Assembly (NCBI GenBank): GCA_013374015.1
Contig: BLLL01000001.1
Coordinates: 62,001 to 126,000, forward strand
Origin: Candidatus Desulfovibrio kirbyi
GTDB taxonomy: Bacteria > Desulfobacterota > Desulfovibrionia > Desulfovibrionales > Desulfovibrionaceae
Reading direction: 5' to 3'
DNA: 64,000 nucleotides
Shown: piece after piece, positions 46,548 to 55,895 of the stretch
How positions within the stretch are numbered: the first letter of the stretch is position 1
How the letters are laid out: every line of letters starts with the position of its first letter
Program-made: the position numbers and the translations under genes
Notes under the pieces: generated by a model
What the model was told of the DNA's origin: nothing
Database searches by the model: none
What the model saw: the letters and a program-made list of their open reading frames with translations, nothing else

Positions 46548-47438
46548 TCATAATTCGGCGCGCATTCCTGACAAGCTGGCGTCTCGCGCAATGTGCAGGC
46601 ACAGGTCAGAGCGGTTCAGCGTATACAGGTGGATTCCCGGCGCGCCGCAGTCCAGCAGGCGGCGTATCTGGCGCACGGCAAAATTATGACCGGCCTCGCG
46701 CACCGCCTCAAGCCCGCCTTTTTTGTCGGCTTCCTCCAGTTGCAGATACAGTTTGCCGGGGATGTTCGCCCCGCACAGGGAAAGTATGCGCTTGAGCGAA
46801 TCAAAGCTCAAAATGGGCAAAATGCCCGGCACAACTGGGGCGTCAATACCGCGCGCGCGTAAGCCATCCACAAGGTCACCGTATTCCCGTATGTCAAAAA
46901 AGAGCTGGGTCACGGCAAAATCTGCGCCCGCCAGCAGCTTTTGCGCGGTATGGTCCCGATCCGCAGAAAAGGAAGAAGATTCGGGATGCGGCGCGGGATA
47001 GGCGGCAACGCCGATGCCCATATCCGGATCGCGCTCGCGCACAAAGGCCACCAGATCGGAAGCGTGCTGAAAAACACCCGATTCAGGCGTCCAGCTTCTG
47101 TCACGTGGAGCGTCCCCGCGCAGGGCAAGCACATTGGCAACGCCGCCGTTGCGCAGTTCTTTCAAAAAAACCGCGATAGCGGCAGGCTCCGCCCCCACAC
47201 AGGTCAAATGGGCCATAGCGTTCAAGCCGCGCCGCGCCATCTCCGAAGTCGCGGTAAGTGTGTTGCGCTGACGCGAACCGATCGCGCCGCTGGTGACAGA
47301 CACAAAAAGAGGGGCAAGGACACACAGACTCTCCACCGTGTCATAAAAATCCGGCAGTTGCGCCTCGTCCGCAGGGGGAAAGAATTCCAGAGACACAAAA
47401 GGACGTTTGGCGTTTCTAATCAGCCTGCCGATACGCAT
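46548..47438 (-). CDS. metF: 5,10-methylenetetrahydrofolate reductase
   Basis: A 296-residue flavoprotein TIM barrel making 5-methyl-THF for methionine synthesis or C1 metabolism. PFVSLEFFPPADEAQL, FVSVTSGAIGSRQRNTL, MAHLTCVGAEPAAIAVFL, NVLALRGDAPRD and ADFAVTQLFFDIREYGDLVD are the family blocks in order. Single gene, convergent with rny. Confidence 0.95.
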   Translation of the reverse strand: MRIGRLIRNAKRPFVSLEFFPPADEAQLPDFYDTVESLCVLAPLFVSVTSGAIGSRQRNTLTATSEMARRGLNAMAHLTCVGAEPAAIAVFLKELRNGGVANVLALRGDAPRDRSWTPESGVFQHASDLVAFVRERDPDMGIGVAAYPAPHPESSSFSADRDHTAQKLLAGADFAVTQLFFDIREYGDLVDGLRARGIDAPVVPGILPILSFDSLKRILSLCGANIPGKLYLQLEEADKKGGLEAVREAGHNFAVRQIRRLLDCGAPGIHLYTLNRSDLCLHIARDASLSGMRAEL

Positions 47439-47526
47439 ACATCCGAATCCTCGCTAAATTTCATATATTCAATTGTTGGGGTAATAACATGTTTTGCCGC
47501 GCTTGCCAAATAACGCTTCTCGACGT

Positions 47527-48438
47527 ATGAAAAGAGATATGACACACCCGCTTTGTCCCACAGGGAAGGTCCTTTTTTTCGCGCTCGGCTTTCTTCTGCT
47601 CTTCCAGACCGTCGCCCCGCATGCGGCGGATGCGCCCGATCCCGATGCGCCGGCTCCGGACAACGCGCCCAGCGCCCACGATCACGCAGTGCCTACCCAG
47701 CAGAATTCTTGGAACAGACTGGAACCCGGGCTGGACTTCCGGGAATTTCAACTGGACGAAAACGGCGTGCGCCTTGCCGTTGTGCGCATTGACCCAGCCA
47801 GGTTCGACTTCGTGCTGTGTTCAAGCTCCCAGGACGCCCAGCCTGCGCGGCCTCTTGCCATATGGGGCGAACAGTACAACCTTGTCGTCGCCATCAATGC
47901 GAGCATGTACCTGCCGGACGGCAGCACCAGCACGGGCTACATGCGCCAAGGAACGCATATCAACAATCACCGCATTGCGCAACGCTTCGGCGCATTTTTT
48001 GTGGCTGGCCCCGATACCCCCGACCTGCCACATGCCGCCATTATAGACCGCGACAATCCTGATTGGCAAAACCTCATTGACCGCTATACGCTCGTCATCC
48101 AGAACTATCGTATGACAAATGCCGAACGCCGCGTCCTCTGGTCGACTAACGGCCCCCTTTACTCCATCTCCGCCGTGGCCCAGGACGGCGACGGGCGCAT
48201 TCTCTTTCTGCACTGCCGCGAACCGGTGGAAGCCTATGCGCTGGCTCAGCGGATACTGCTTTTGCCGCTCAACGCGCGCACGGTCATGTATGTTGAAGGC
48301 GGCGCTCAGGCGGGGCTGCTCATACGCTCCGCCTCCCTCACGCGTGTGATGGCCGGACGCTGGCCCGCTGATTTTTTGGTGACAGGCGACCTCAAGGCGG
48401 CCTTGCCCAACGTGCTCGGGGCGCACAGAAAACCGTAA
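47527..48438 (+). CDS. Exported NAGPA-domain (DUF2233) phosphodiester-glycosidase-like protein
   Basis: About 303 residues. The signal peptide is VLFFALGFLLLFQTVAPHAADA, then a Pro/Asp-rich spacer. The NAGPA/DUF2233 domain has LDFREFQLDENGVRLAVVRI, NLVVAINASMYLPDGSTSTG, YRMTNAERRVLWSTNGPLYS and TVMYVEGGAQAGLLIRSASL. Bacterial members act on cell-wall or exopolysaccharide sugar phosphodiesters. The start could also be 47539. Monocistronic. Confidence 0.82.
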   Translation: MKRDMTHPLCPTGKVLFFALGFLLLFQTVAPHAADAPDPDAPAPDNAPSAHDHAVPTQQNSWNRLEPGLDFREFQLDENGVRLAVVRIDPARFDFVLCSSSQDAQPARPLAIWGEQYNLVVAINASMYLPDGSTSTGYMRQGTHINNHRIAQRFGAFFVAGPDTPDLPHAAIIDRDNPDWQNLIDRYTLVIQNYRMTNAERRVLWSTNGPLYSISAVAQDGDGRILFLHCREPVEAYALAQRILLLPLNARTVMYVEGGAQAGLLIRSASLTRVMAGRWPADFLVTGDLKAALPNVLGAHRKP

Positions 48439-48559
48439 GGGTCATGTCTGGCTGAGATGCTTAAAAAGGCTACTTTATCAGCAATGGCATTGAGTTAAAC
48501 GCTCTGCAGACGCCGCCCTGACCAGACTCAACAGAATTCTAGCGGGAATCCGTTCAGCC

Positions 48560-48680
48560 AGAACTCATTCAAAAAGCTGTTCCACTTTCCAGCGTCGATG
48601 ATACCTCTGAGGGTGCGACCATCTTGTGTTGCCGGGATAGCCGGTGCGATCTTCTTGCCATTCGCCCGCTCTTGTCATAG
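48560..48680 (-). pseudogene. Possible transposase fragment
   Basis: The minus strand from 48675 reads GEWQEDRTGYPGNTRWSHPQ then RYHRRWKVEQLFE before a stop. RRWKVEQLFEW-like ends are usual in IS5-type transposases. No inverted repeats or other parts are found, so this is a weak call. Confidence 0.3.
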
Positions 48681-48692
48681 ACTGCCCCTGTA

Positions 48693-49622
48693 ATGACACA
48701 CAGCAAAAAAGATACGGTCCCGCGCAGCATGACAGGCTTTGGTCGCTGTCTGACAGAAAGCTGCAACGCAATCCAGCAGTGGGAAGTAAAAAGCGTCAAC
48801 AGCCGTCATCTGGAACTCAAATGGCGACTGCCTTCCTTTGTGCGCGGTCTTGAGCAGCGTCTTGAAAAAGTTGTGCGGCGGCACGCCTCGCGTGGCCGGG
48901 TGGAGATCAGCCTGAAGCTGCGCGCGATCCCGAATGCCGGTTCGCCTGATACGACGCCCTGTCTGTCGGAGGTGAGTTTTGACGCGCTAAAGGCCGCTGC
49001 CATGTTCGACCGCCTCTTGCGCATGGCCGCCGCGCGCGGGGACGCATTTACGCCTGACTATAACGCCTTGCTGCACGTTCCCGCGCTGTGGGCCGGCGAT
49101 GAGGAGGAAGTCGACGAATCCATGACGTTCTGTCTGGAAGAAGGCTTGTCCCTCGCCCTTGAAGACTGGAATGAATCTCGTTCCGCAGAGGGGCTTGCGC
49201 TGTGCACGGACGTGCATTCGCGTATTCTGCGCATGGAGGAATGGACAGGCATACTGGCCGCACGCGCGCCGAACATCAGGGAAGAGCGCGGCACTCTGTT
49301 GCGGGAACGCCTTGGAGAAGCGCTGGCCGACTACGGGCGGGAACTGGAAGAATCACGCCTGCTGCAGGAAATTGTCGTTCTGGCTGACCGCCTGGACGTG
49401 AGTGAGGAACTGACGCGTCTTGACACGCACCTCAACCGTCTGCGCGAACTTATGCAAAACGGCGGCGATGCCGGCCGCCGCCTTGATTTTACCCTGCAGG
49501 AATGTTTTCGGGAAATAAATACCTGCGGCGCAAAATTGCCGGATGTCCAGCTTTCACGGCTTGTTGTGGATTTCAAGAACGAACTGGAAAAATGTCGCGA
49601 ACAGGTGCAAAATCTGGAATAA
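48693..49622 (+). CDS. yicC: YicC/YloC family endoribonuclease
   Basis: A 309-residue protein. SMTGFGRCLTESCNAIQQWE and VKSVNSRHLELKWRLPSFVR are the N-terminal signature; EEWTGILAARAPNIREERGT and GRRLDFTLQECFREINTCGA with a late VVDFKNELEKCREQVQNLE mark the C-terminal catalytic domain. It cuts RNA in the cytoplasm. It starts a run with remA, gmk and pyrF; four bases to remA. Confidence 0.92.
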   Translation: MTHSKKDTVPRSMTGFGRCLTESCNAIQQWEVKSVNSRHLELKWRLPSFVRGLEQRLEKVVRRHASRGRVEISLKLRAIPNAGSPDTTPCLSEVSFDALKAAAMFDRLLRMAAARGDAFTPDYNALLHVPALWAGDEEEVDESMTFCLEEGLSLALEDWNESRSAEGLALCTDVHSRILRMEEWTGILAARAPNIREERGTLLRERLGEALADYGRELEESRLLQEIVVLADRLDVSEELTRLDTHLNRLRELMQNGGDAGRRLDFTLQECFREINTCGAKLPDVQLSRLVVDFKNELEKCREQVQNLE

Positions 49623-49625
49623 CAT

Positions 49626-49883
49626 ATGGAATCCCTTATTAACATAGGCTTCGGTAATTATGTTCTGGCGCGCCGCGTGGTGAGCATTGTCAATCCGGCG
49701 TCTTCGCCCATAAAGCGTCTGCGTGAAGACGCGCGCGCCGACGGGCGCCTGATCGACGCGACGCAAGGACGCAAAACGCGTTCCATACTGGTGACGGATT
49801 CCAACCATATTATTCTCTCCGCCATTCAGCCGGATACCGTCAGACAACGCTTTTTACAGGAGGAAAAACCTGATGCGGCGTGA
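49626..49883 (+). CDS. RemA/DUF370 family regulator
   Basis: An 85-residue protein: [20 protein letters not shown] and [20 protein letters not shown], then [20 protein letters not shown], the compact RemA fold. In Bacillus RemA is a DNA-binding biofilm regulator forming ring-like oligomers. The position between yicC and gmk is conserved widely. It overlaps gmk by 11 bases. Confidence 0.92.
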   Translation: MESLINIGFGNYVLARRVVSIVNPASSPIKRLREDARADGRLIDATQGRKTRSILVTDSNHIILSAIQPDTVRQRFLQEEKPDAA

Positions 49884-50481
49884 AGGGGTCGCCCTTGTCG
49901 TGAGCGCTCCGTCAGGAGCCGGCAAAACAACGTTGATAAGGCGCTTGTTGGGCGAATTTTCAACATTCAGCTATTCAGTTTCCTGCACAACGCGTCGGCC
50001 CCGCGCGGGGGAAATTGACGGCAAGGACTACAGTTTTTTGAGCCGCGAGGAATTTGAACATCGGAAAGCGGAGGGTTTTTTCGCGGAATGGGCTGAGGTT
50101 TATGGCAATCTGTACGGCACGCCGCTTGAGCCGGTATGGGGCATGCTGCGTCAGGGCAGCGACATGCTTTTTGACATTGACGTGCAGGGGGCGGCTCAGA
50201 TCAAACTTTCGCTGGATGGCGCGGCAGTCTTTGTCTTTGTTCTGCCGCCGAGCATGGAAGAACTGGAGCGCCGCTTGCGCGGGCGTGGGCAGGACGATGA
50301 GACGGTCATTCAACGGCGGCTTGAGAGCGCGCGCAGGGAAATGACTGAAGCCGGATGGTACGACGCGCTTATCGTTAACGACACGCTGGAGCGGGCGTAC
50401 GATGCCCTGCGGTCTGTGTATCTGTCGGCAACGCTGGCGCCGGCGCGCAACCCCGGTCTGCGGGCCTGCCTGTCAGCCTGA
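49873..50481 (+). CDS. gmk: Guanylate kinase
   Basis: A 202-residue enzyme, GMP to GDP. The P-loop is [20 protein letters not shown]. The GMP-binding segment is [20 protein letters not shown] with [20 protein letters not shown]. The lid is [20 protein letters not shown]. The ATG sits behind TTTTTACAGGAGG at good spacing, inside the remA end. Confidence 0.96.
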   Translation: MRREGVALVVSAPSGAGKTTLIRRLLGEFSTFSYSVSCTTRRPRAGEIDGKDYSFLSREEFEHRKAEGFFAEWAEVYGNLYGTPLEPVWGMLRQGSDMLFDIDVQGAAQIKLSLDGAAVFVFVLPPSMEELERRLRGRGQDDETVIQRRLESARREMTEAGWYDALIVNDTLERAYDALRSVYLSATLAPARNPGLRACLSA

Positions 50482-50500
50482 ATTTTTCGTGGAGAACGCT

Positions 50501-51238
50501 ATGTCCCAGCTTGTCGTCGCCCTTGATATGCCCGATAAAACCGCGGCGATGGCGATGGCGGGACGGCTGCGGGAGGCGGACCTTGCCTGGAAACCCTGGT
50601 GCAAGGTGGGCATGGAGCTTTTTACGGCGTGCGGCCCTGCCCTGCTTGAATCTTTAAATAAATTGGGATATAAGATATTTCTTGATTTGAAATTTTATGA
50701 TATCCCGAATACCGTGGCCGGGGCAGTCAGGGCGGCTGCCGCTGCTGGCGTGCACATGCTGACGGTGCACTGTCAGGGTGGGGAAAGAATGTGCCGGAGC
50801 GCCCGGCAATCCCTGGACGCGCTTGACGCTGAATCTCGTGAAGGCTCTTTGCACAATGGGCAAGCCCTGCTCATCGGCGTGACGGCGCTCACAAGTTTTG
50901 CGCCTGGCGAAATGCCGGGCATTGCGCTCACTCCAGCGGCCTTTGCCGTATCATTGGCGTCAAAAGCCGCGGGATGGGGTCTTGACGGGGTAGTGTGCGC
51001 GGGCGTTGATGTGAAAAAAATCAAACTGGCCTCGCCACATCTGCGCTGTATCTGTCCGGGCATACGCCCGCAAGGATTTGAAGCGGGAGACCAGCGGCGC
51101 TCCATGACTCCGGACAAAGCCGCCGCCGCCGGCGCGGATTATCTGGTGGTCGGCAGACCCATAGTCGCGGCCGCTGACCCTGTGGTTGCCCTCAGGAGCA
51201 TTTTGGAGAGCATTGCTTCACAACCAAGGATGACGTAA
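50501..51238 (+). CDS. pyrF: Orotidine 5'-phosphate decarboxylase
   Basis: A 245-residue class I OMP decarboxylase, last step to UMP. The catalytic Lys/Asp array is in IFLDLKFYDIPNTVAGAVRA. Other blocks are HMLTVHCQGGERM, CICPGIRPQGFEAGDQRRSM and YLVVGRPIVAAADPV. The ATG at 50501 has GGAG upstream. Its TAA overlaps the next ATG (TAATG). Confidence 0.96.
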   Translation: MSQLVVALDMPDKTAAMAMAGRLREADLAWKPWCKVGMELFTACGPALLESLNKLGYKIFLDLKFYDIPNTVAGAVRAAAAAGVHMLTVHCQGGERMCRSARQSLDALDAESREGSLHNGQALLIGVTALTSFAPGEMPGIALTPAAFAVSLASKAAGWGLDGVVCAGVDVKKIKLASPHLRCICPGIRPQGFEAGDQRRSMTPDKAAAAGADYLVVGRPIVAAADPVVALRSILESIASQPRMT

Positions 51239-51483
51239 TGGCGGACGAACAAAAGAAATCCAAGGGGAACACGCCTTCCCCTGATTCCAGTGCGGAGGTA
51301 CTCGGCGTTTTTTTCACACAGGAAGTGCGCAATGTGGGCACCGGCACCACCACCCGCAAACCGTGCAGAAAATCTTCTGGTTTAAGGAATGGCTGCGCGC
51401 TGCGACACAGCCGACGCAGCCCGCTCCAGATCAATCCGCGCCGGTTCAGCCTGTTCCCAAACCGGCATCGGCAGGCTAATTGA
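51238..51483 (+). pseudogene. Frameshifted small gene, N-terminus like a TPR-protein family of Desulfovibrio
   Basis: It starts in the pyrF stop: MADEQKKSKGNTPSPDSSAE then VLGVFFTQEVRNVGTGTTTR. Near 51358 one A seems missing from CGCAAACCGTG. With it restored the frame reads TVQKIFWFKEWLRAATQPTQ and ends at TAA 51477-51479, a Pro/Gln-rich tail. The GVF-TQ-V-VGTGTT-K-TVQK-FW pattern recalls the start of a longer TPR family I associate with Desulfovibrio, so this may also be truncated. Either a real pseudogene or one sequencing error. Confidence 0.6.
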
Positions 51484-53213
51484 TGACCAAGGTATGGCGC
51501 TTGCGCGATTCCCCTTTTGGCTCACCGCCGAAAATATGGGCTGAGCGTCTTTGTATTTCACCCCTGTTGCTGGACATTCTATGGCGACGCGGTCTTACGG
51601 ATATTCGCCATATTGAGGGATTTCTTTCCCCGCGGCTTGGCGCGTTGCCGCCGCCTGACGCCTTGCCCCAAGTATGCCACGCGGTAAATGTGCTGATCAG
51701 AGAATTGCTTGCCGGAAAAAAGCTCTTTGTCTGGGGGGATTATGATGTTGACGGTATAACAGCCACAGCGCTTGTGCTGGATGTGCTGCAAACTCACGAC
51801 ATTGCCGCTTTCTGGCATATTCCTGACAGACACGCCGAAGGCTACGGCCTGAATGTGCCCCGCATTGAGGCGCTGGCGGCGCAAGGCTGTGGCATTCTGC
51901 TGACGGTTGACTGCGGCGTTTCAGATGTGGAGGCCGTGCGGCGCGCGCGCGATTTGGGAATAACGGTTATTGTTTCCGACCACCATGTGCCTCCTTCTGT
52001 TTTGCCGGACGCCCATGCGTACTGCAACCCGGGCATGTGGCCCGATACGCTGGGAGAGGAGCGGCACGCCCGCAATCTGGCCGGTGTCGGCGTGGCCTTC
52101 TATCTTATGGCCGGAGTTAACGCTGCCCTTGCGTCGCACACGGGCAAACGGCATACAATGGACTCTGTGCTGGATTTGGTGGCCTTGGGCACGCTTGCCG
52201 ATGTCATGCGTCTTGATGTGGAAAACCGTATTCTTGTGCGCGGCGGCCTTGAAGTTTTGTCAAAGGCCGCGCGCCCCGGCGTGGCCGCGCTCAAAAAAGT
52301 CAGCGGTATGGACGCCGCGGCCAAACTTACCGGCGGTCAGGTGATCTTTCGCCTCGCCCCAAGGATCAATGCCGCCGGACGCATGGGACAGGCCGGGACA
52401 GCCTTGCGCCTGCTGCGTGAAAACGATCATGTCAAAGCCGCGGCGCTTGCCGAAGAACTGAACGCCTTAAACAACAAACGCCGTGAAGCGGAGGAGCGCA
52501 TCCACGAACAGGCGCGCCGGCAGATTCTGGAAATGACCGGACAAAAGGCCGGCTATGTTGTGTACGACGCTGACTGGAATGCCGGCGTTGTGGGCATTGT
52601 GGCTTCCCGCATTGTGGAAGAATTTTATCTCCCTACAATAGTGTTGTGCGACGATCAGGGTTTCGTGAAAGGTTCCGGGCGTTCGGTGCATGGATTTGAC
52701 CTTCATGCGGCCCTGGAAGGTGTCTCGCAGTGTCTGCTTGGTTTTGGCGGGCACCGCATGGCCGCCGGTCTGCGTCTGGAAAAAAGTCGTCTTGAGGAAT
52801 TTCGGGAGGCTTTTGAAGCGGCGGCCTTTGCGGTATTGGGCGAAAATCCGCCTGCACAAAGCCTGCTGCTGGAGTGCGAACTTACCTTCGCCGAGGCATC
52901 TGACCTGTGTTTTTTGAAAGAACTGGAACTGATGCAGCCCTTTGGCCCGGGCAACAGTGAGCCTGTATTCGCATCGCCGCCCCTGCTCGTCAAAAAAAAA
53001 TCGCCGCTTGGCCACGGAGGGGAACATGTGCGCCTTGAACTCCAGGATACCATGAGCAAAGTGAGCCTTCCGGCCAAAGCTTGGCGTATGGCCAAGGACT
53101 TTCCTGATTCGCTGATGGGGCAAACGATACGTCTGGCCTACACGCCGCGTGCGGATTTTTACAACGGCATTGCCTCGGTAGATGTGGCGATCAAGGACTG
53201 GCAGCCGGTTTGA
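51483..53213 (+). CDS. recJ: Single-stranded-DNA exonuclease RecJ
   Basis: A 576-residue DHH nuclease (5' to 3' ssDNA). [20 protein letters not shown] is motif [14 protein letters not shown] motif [17 protein letters not shown] the DHH motif and [13 protein letters not shown] motif IV. The DHHA1 half has [16 protein letters not shown], and an OB-like end follows. ATG 51483 overlaps the stop of the broken gene before it. Confidence 0.95.
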   Translation: MTKVWRLRDSPFGSPPKIWAERLCISPLLLDILWRRGLTDIRHIEGFLSPRLGALPPPDALPQVCHAVNVLIRELLAGKKLFVWGDYDVDGITATALVLDVLQTHDIAAFWHIPDRHAEGYGLNVPRIEALAAQGCGILLTVDCGVSDVEAVRRARDLGITVIVSDHHVPPSVLPDAHAYCNPGMWPDTLGEERHARNLAGVGVAFYLMAGVNAALASHTGKRHTMDSVLDLVALGTLADVMRLDVENRILVRGGLEVLSKAARPGVAALKKVSGMDAAAKLTGGQVIFRLAPRINAAGRMGQAGTALRLLRENDHVKAAALAEELNALNNKRREAEERIHEQARRQILEMTGQKAGYVVYDADWNAGVVGIVASRIVEEFYLPTIVLCDDQGFVKGSGRSVHGFDLHAALEGVSQCLLGFGGHRMAAGLRLEKSRLEEFREAFEAAAFAVLGENPPAQSLLLECELTFAEASDLCFLKELELMQPFGPGNSEPVFASPPLLVKKKSPLGHGGEHVRLELQDTMSKVSLPAKAWRMAKDFPDSLMGQTIRLAYTPRADFYNGIASVDVAIKDWQPV

Positions 53214-53280
53214 AAATTTTCACCCTCAAGGCACACAAACGACACGGTGCGCAACTCCGCAGCATGAGCGCGGATTAGCT

Positions 53281-54477
53281 TCAATCTGTTGCAGGCGCGA
53301 CTGGGGGCAGCGCCGACGTGGAAGAAAGCTGCTCGAAAAAATTTGACAAAATGGCGTTGGAAACCAGCATGCCGTTTCGCGTCAGGCTCAGATAGCCGTG
53401 CCGTATGTGTATCAACCCGTTTTCGTGCAGCGCCTGTATGAACTTGTGGTGGTCGGCCAACAGATCGCGTCCGGTAAATTTTTGATAGGCCTTGACCTCA
53501 AGACCCCGCGTTGTGCGCAAACGCAGCATGAGCAGTTCCAGCACGCGTGTTGTCGGCGTGAGCAGTTCTGCGTCCGCATCCAGTTGTCCGGTACGGGTTT
53601 TCGCGTTCCAATCTTTTTGAACAGCGGGATTTGTCCAGCGGCGGCCGCGCAGGGTTGAGCTGGCCGAAGGACCGACGCCCAGATAGTCCGCGCCTTTCCA
53701 GTAGCCTAGGTTATGTCGGCACTGAAAGCCCATGCGCGCAAAATTGGACACTTCATAGTGCAGATAGCCGTGTTTTTCCAGAAAAGCCGCGCCTTCCGTA
53801 AACATGATGGCCTGATTCCGTTCCGGCGGCAGGACAATGCGTCCCTCGGCGCAGTCTAGTTCGAGCGATGTTCCCGCCTCAAGAGTCAGCCCGTACGTGG
53901 AAATGTGTGTGGGATTCATGCGCAGCATGTCTTTAAGGGTTTGTAGCCACTGGCGCACACCCTGCCCCGGCAGCCCCCACAGCATGTCCACGCCGATATT
54001 GGAAAAACCCGCTTTACGGGCTACAAAAGCGGCGTGCAGGCTGTCTTTTGCCCTGTGCCCGCGCCCAAGCGCGCGTAGCATGGTTTCGTCCATACTCTGA
54101 ATGCCGATGGACAAACGGTTGACGCCGGCTGCCAGATAGCCGACGGCATTGTTTTTGTCTCGAAACGTTTCAGGATTCGCCTCAAGTGTAATTTCCGCCT
54201 TCTGGGCAAGCGTGAAATATTTTGCCAGCTGATCCAGCATAATGCCAACTATGCGGGGCGGCAGGAGGCTGGGGGTTCCGCCGCCGAAAAAAACGCTCTG
54301 CACGGCTTCTCCCCCGAAACGGTCGCCCCAGTGTGCCAGCTCCAGCAGCAGCGTGTCTGTATAGTCGCGCACCAGCGGTGACGCCGAAGGGTTTACCCCC
54401 CGCCCAAGAGGCGTGGAATGGAAGGCGCAGTATGCGCACCGCGTTATGCAGAAAGGCACGTGAATATAGACAAGCAT
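53281..54477 (-). CDS. hemW: Radical-SAM heme chaperone HemW
   Basis: A 398-residue HemN-like protein. The cluster motif is MLVYIHVPFCITRCAYCAFH (CX3CX2C followed by AF, as in HemW; HemN has the Cys in another context). Then SVFFGGGTPSLLPP, EITLEANPETF, VNRLSIGIQSMDETMLRALG and the C-terminal winged-helix part. HemW carries heme and is not a coproporphyrinogen oxidase. The start is ATG 54477; a GTG two codons earlier is possible. Confidence 0.93.
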   Translation of the reverse strand: MLVYIHVPFCITRCAYCAFHSTPLGRGVNPSASPLVRDYTDTLLLELAHWGDRFGGEAVQSVFFGGGTPSLLPPRIVGIMLDQLAKYFTLAQKAEITLEANPETFRDKNNAVGYLAAGVNRLSIGIQSMDETMLRALGRGHRAKDSLHAAFVARKAGFSNIGVDMLWGLPGQGVRQWLQTLKDMLRMNPTHISTYGLTLEAGTSLELDCAEGRIVLPPERNQAIMFTEGAAFLEKHGYLHYEVSNFARMGFQCRHNLGYWKGADYLGVGPSASSTLRGRRWTNPAVQKDWNAKTRTGQLDADAELLTPTTRVLELLMLRLRTTRGLEVKAYQKFTGRDLLADHHKFIQALHENGLIHIRHGYLSLTRNGMLVSNAILSNFFEQLSSTSALPPVAPATD

Positions 54478-54545
54478 TGGCACGTGCCTGTTTTTATTTG
54501 TTTTATGCCGATTTCATATGGACACGCAAAACATGTTCCATCGTG

Positions 54546-55601
54546 TTATGGCAGACAGCCGTTGCGTATGAAATGCTCTGTCATGCGAAAGACCTCGTCG
54601 TTGCCACAAAATTTTTTTTGGGCAATTGCGGCTCGGAACTGCGGCAGACGGCTTTCAAATGTTTTCAGGAGGTCGGGTGACAGCGCGCACATGTCCGCCT
54701 GCATTCCGTAGTTCAGACGCTCCAGATACAGGGCGTTGAAGCGCTGCTCCACCATCGCACCAAGCGGCAGGGAAAGTACGGGTTTGCCGAGGTGCAGAGC
54801 CTCGCCCATCAGCGTGTGTCCGCCGCCCAAGATGACATAGGCGCAGCCTTCCAGCAGCCGCAAAAATTCCTCTTCACTTTTTTGCATGTACAGGACATTG
54901 CCCTCACGTCCGGAGGTCTGGTCGTATCCGTAAACATAACAGGGGCGGTCTGTGGCGGCGAGCAAAAAATCTATCAGCGCCCTGTGCGTCGCATTGCTCT
55001 GGTAGACCAGCACGTGCCCGTCGTCGCGCGGGCGGAGCGCAAGCATGGAATCGCGCAGAATGGGCGGGGCGATGCGCGCGTTGTAGTAGGGTAGCACGGG
55101 TGGGGCGTAAAAGGAAATGATCAGGTTGTCGCTTGTGGGACGGAATAGGTATTTTGGCGTCAGCCCCTGCACAAGAGCGTTTACCCACATATTCGGCGGC
55201 AGGCTGTGCTCGCAGCAGGTGATGACATGCTGGTGGCCAAGGGTTAGGCAGGGCAGGCGGGCAGCCTCCGCCGCGCGTGGCACAAAATATTCCAGATCGG
55301 TCATGCAGACATCGGGCTTGAATTCCTCAATGATATGCAGCAATTTTTTAATATGGGCCTTGCGCCGCATAAGCAGGGGCAAGGCGCGGGCAACAGTGGC
55401 GCGGAGGTCTACTTTGTAATTTTTGAACACCGTGCCGAGATTTGGGCAGCGGCGCACCATAACTTCCGACTCCAGCACACTGATTGCATCGTCTGAGGCC
55501 ACAAAGAGAAATTCATGACAGGAAAGCTTGCGGGCAATGATCAGGCCGCGCATGGCATGACCATGACCTGTGCCGTGAATGCCGTAGAGTACACGTGCCA
55601 T
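54546..55601 (-). CDS. MJ1255/VC2487-family glycosyltransferase
   Basis: A 351-residue GT-B protein. MARVLYGIHGTGHGHAMRGL is the nucleotide-sugar transferase opening, DVCMTDLEYFVPRAAEAARL follows, and ILGGGHTLMGEALHLGKPVL is the donor-site glycine/Glu motif (GT28-like). The substrate is unknown; such proteins often act in cell-surface polysaccharide synthesis. Single gene, divergent from topA. Confidence 0.85.
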   Translation of the reverse strand: MARVLYGIHGTGHGHAMRGLIIARKLSCHEFLFVASDDAISVLESEVMVRRCPNLGTVFKNYKVDLRATVARALPLLMRRKAHIKKLLHIIEEFKPDVCMTDLEYFVPRAAEAARLPCLTLGHQHVITCCEHSLPPNMWVNALVQGLTPKYLFRPTSDNLIISFYAPPVLPYYNARIAPPILRDSMLALRPRDDGHVLVYQSNATHRALIDFLLAATDRPCYVYGYDQTSGREGNVLYMQKSEEEFLRLLEGCAYVILGGGHTLMGEALHLGKPVLSLPLGAMVEQRFNALYLERLNYGMQADMCALSPDLLKTFESRLPQFRAAIAQKKFCGNDEVFRMTEHFIRNGCLP

Positions 55602-55895
55602 GCGGTGACAGTACGGCGTATCTCTGCGGTGTCAACACCTTTTTACAGACTCGCGGCAGTTTGCCGAAGACAAATGAAGTTTAATGACCATGTCCAAGGT
55701 TACCCCAACAGATGAAAACAGTTATTCGTTTATCCTTCAATGAACCGTGTGGAAAACAAACGGAAAGCGCTTCGACTTGTCCGATTCGGAAGAATTGAAT
55801 GACCCTGCGTAATAGAGCGCCTCACTTGACAGCGCAATCACAGTAGGCATACACATGCCCCACATATGCCTAACAGGGATAGTAGCGGGGGCTTT

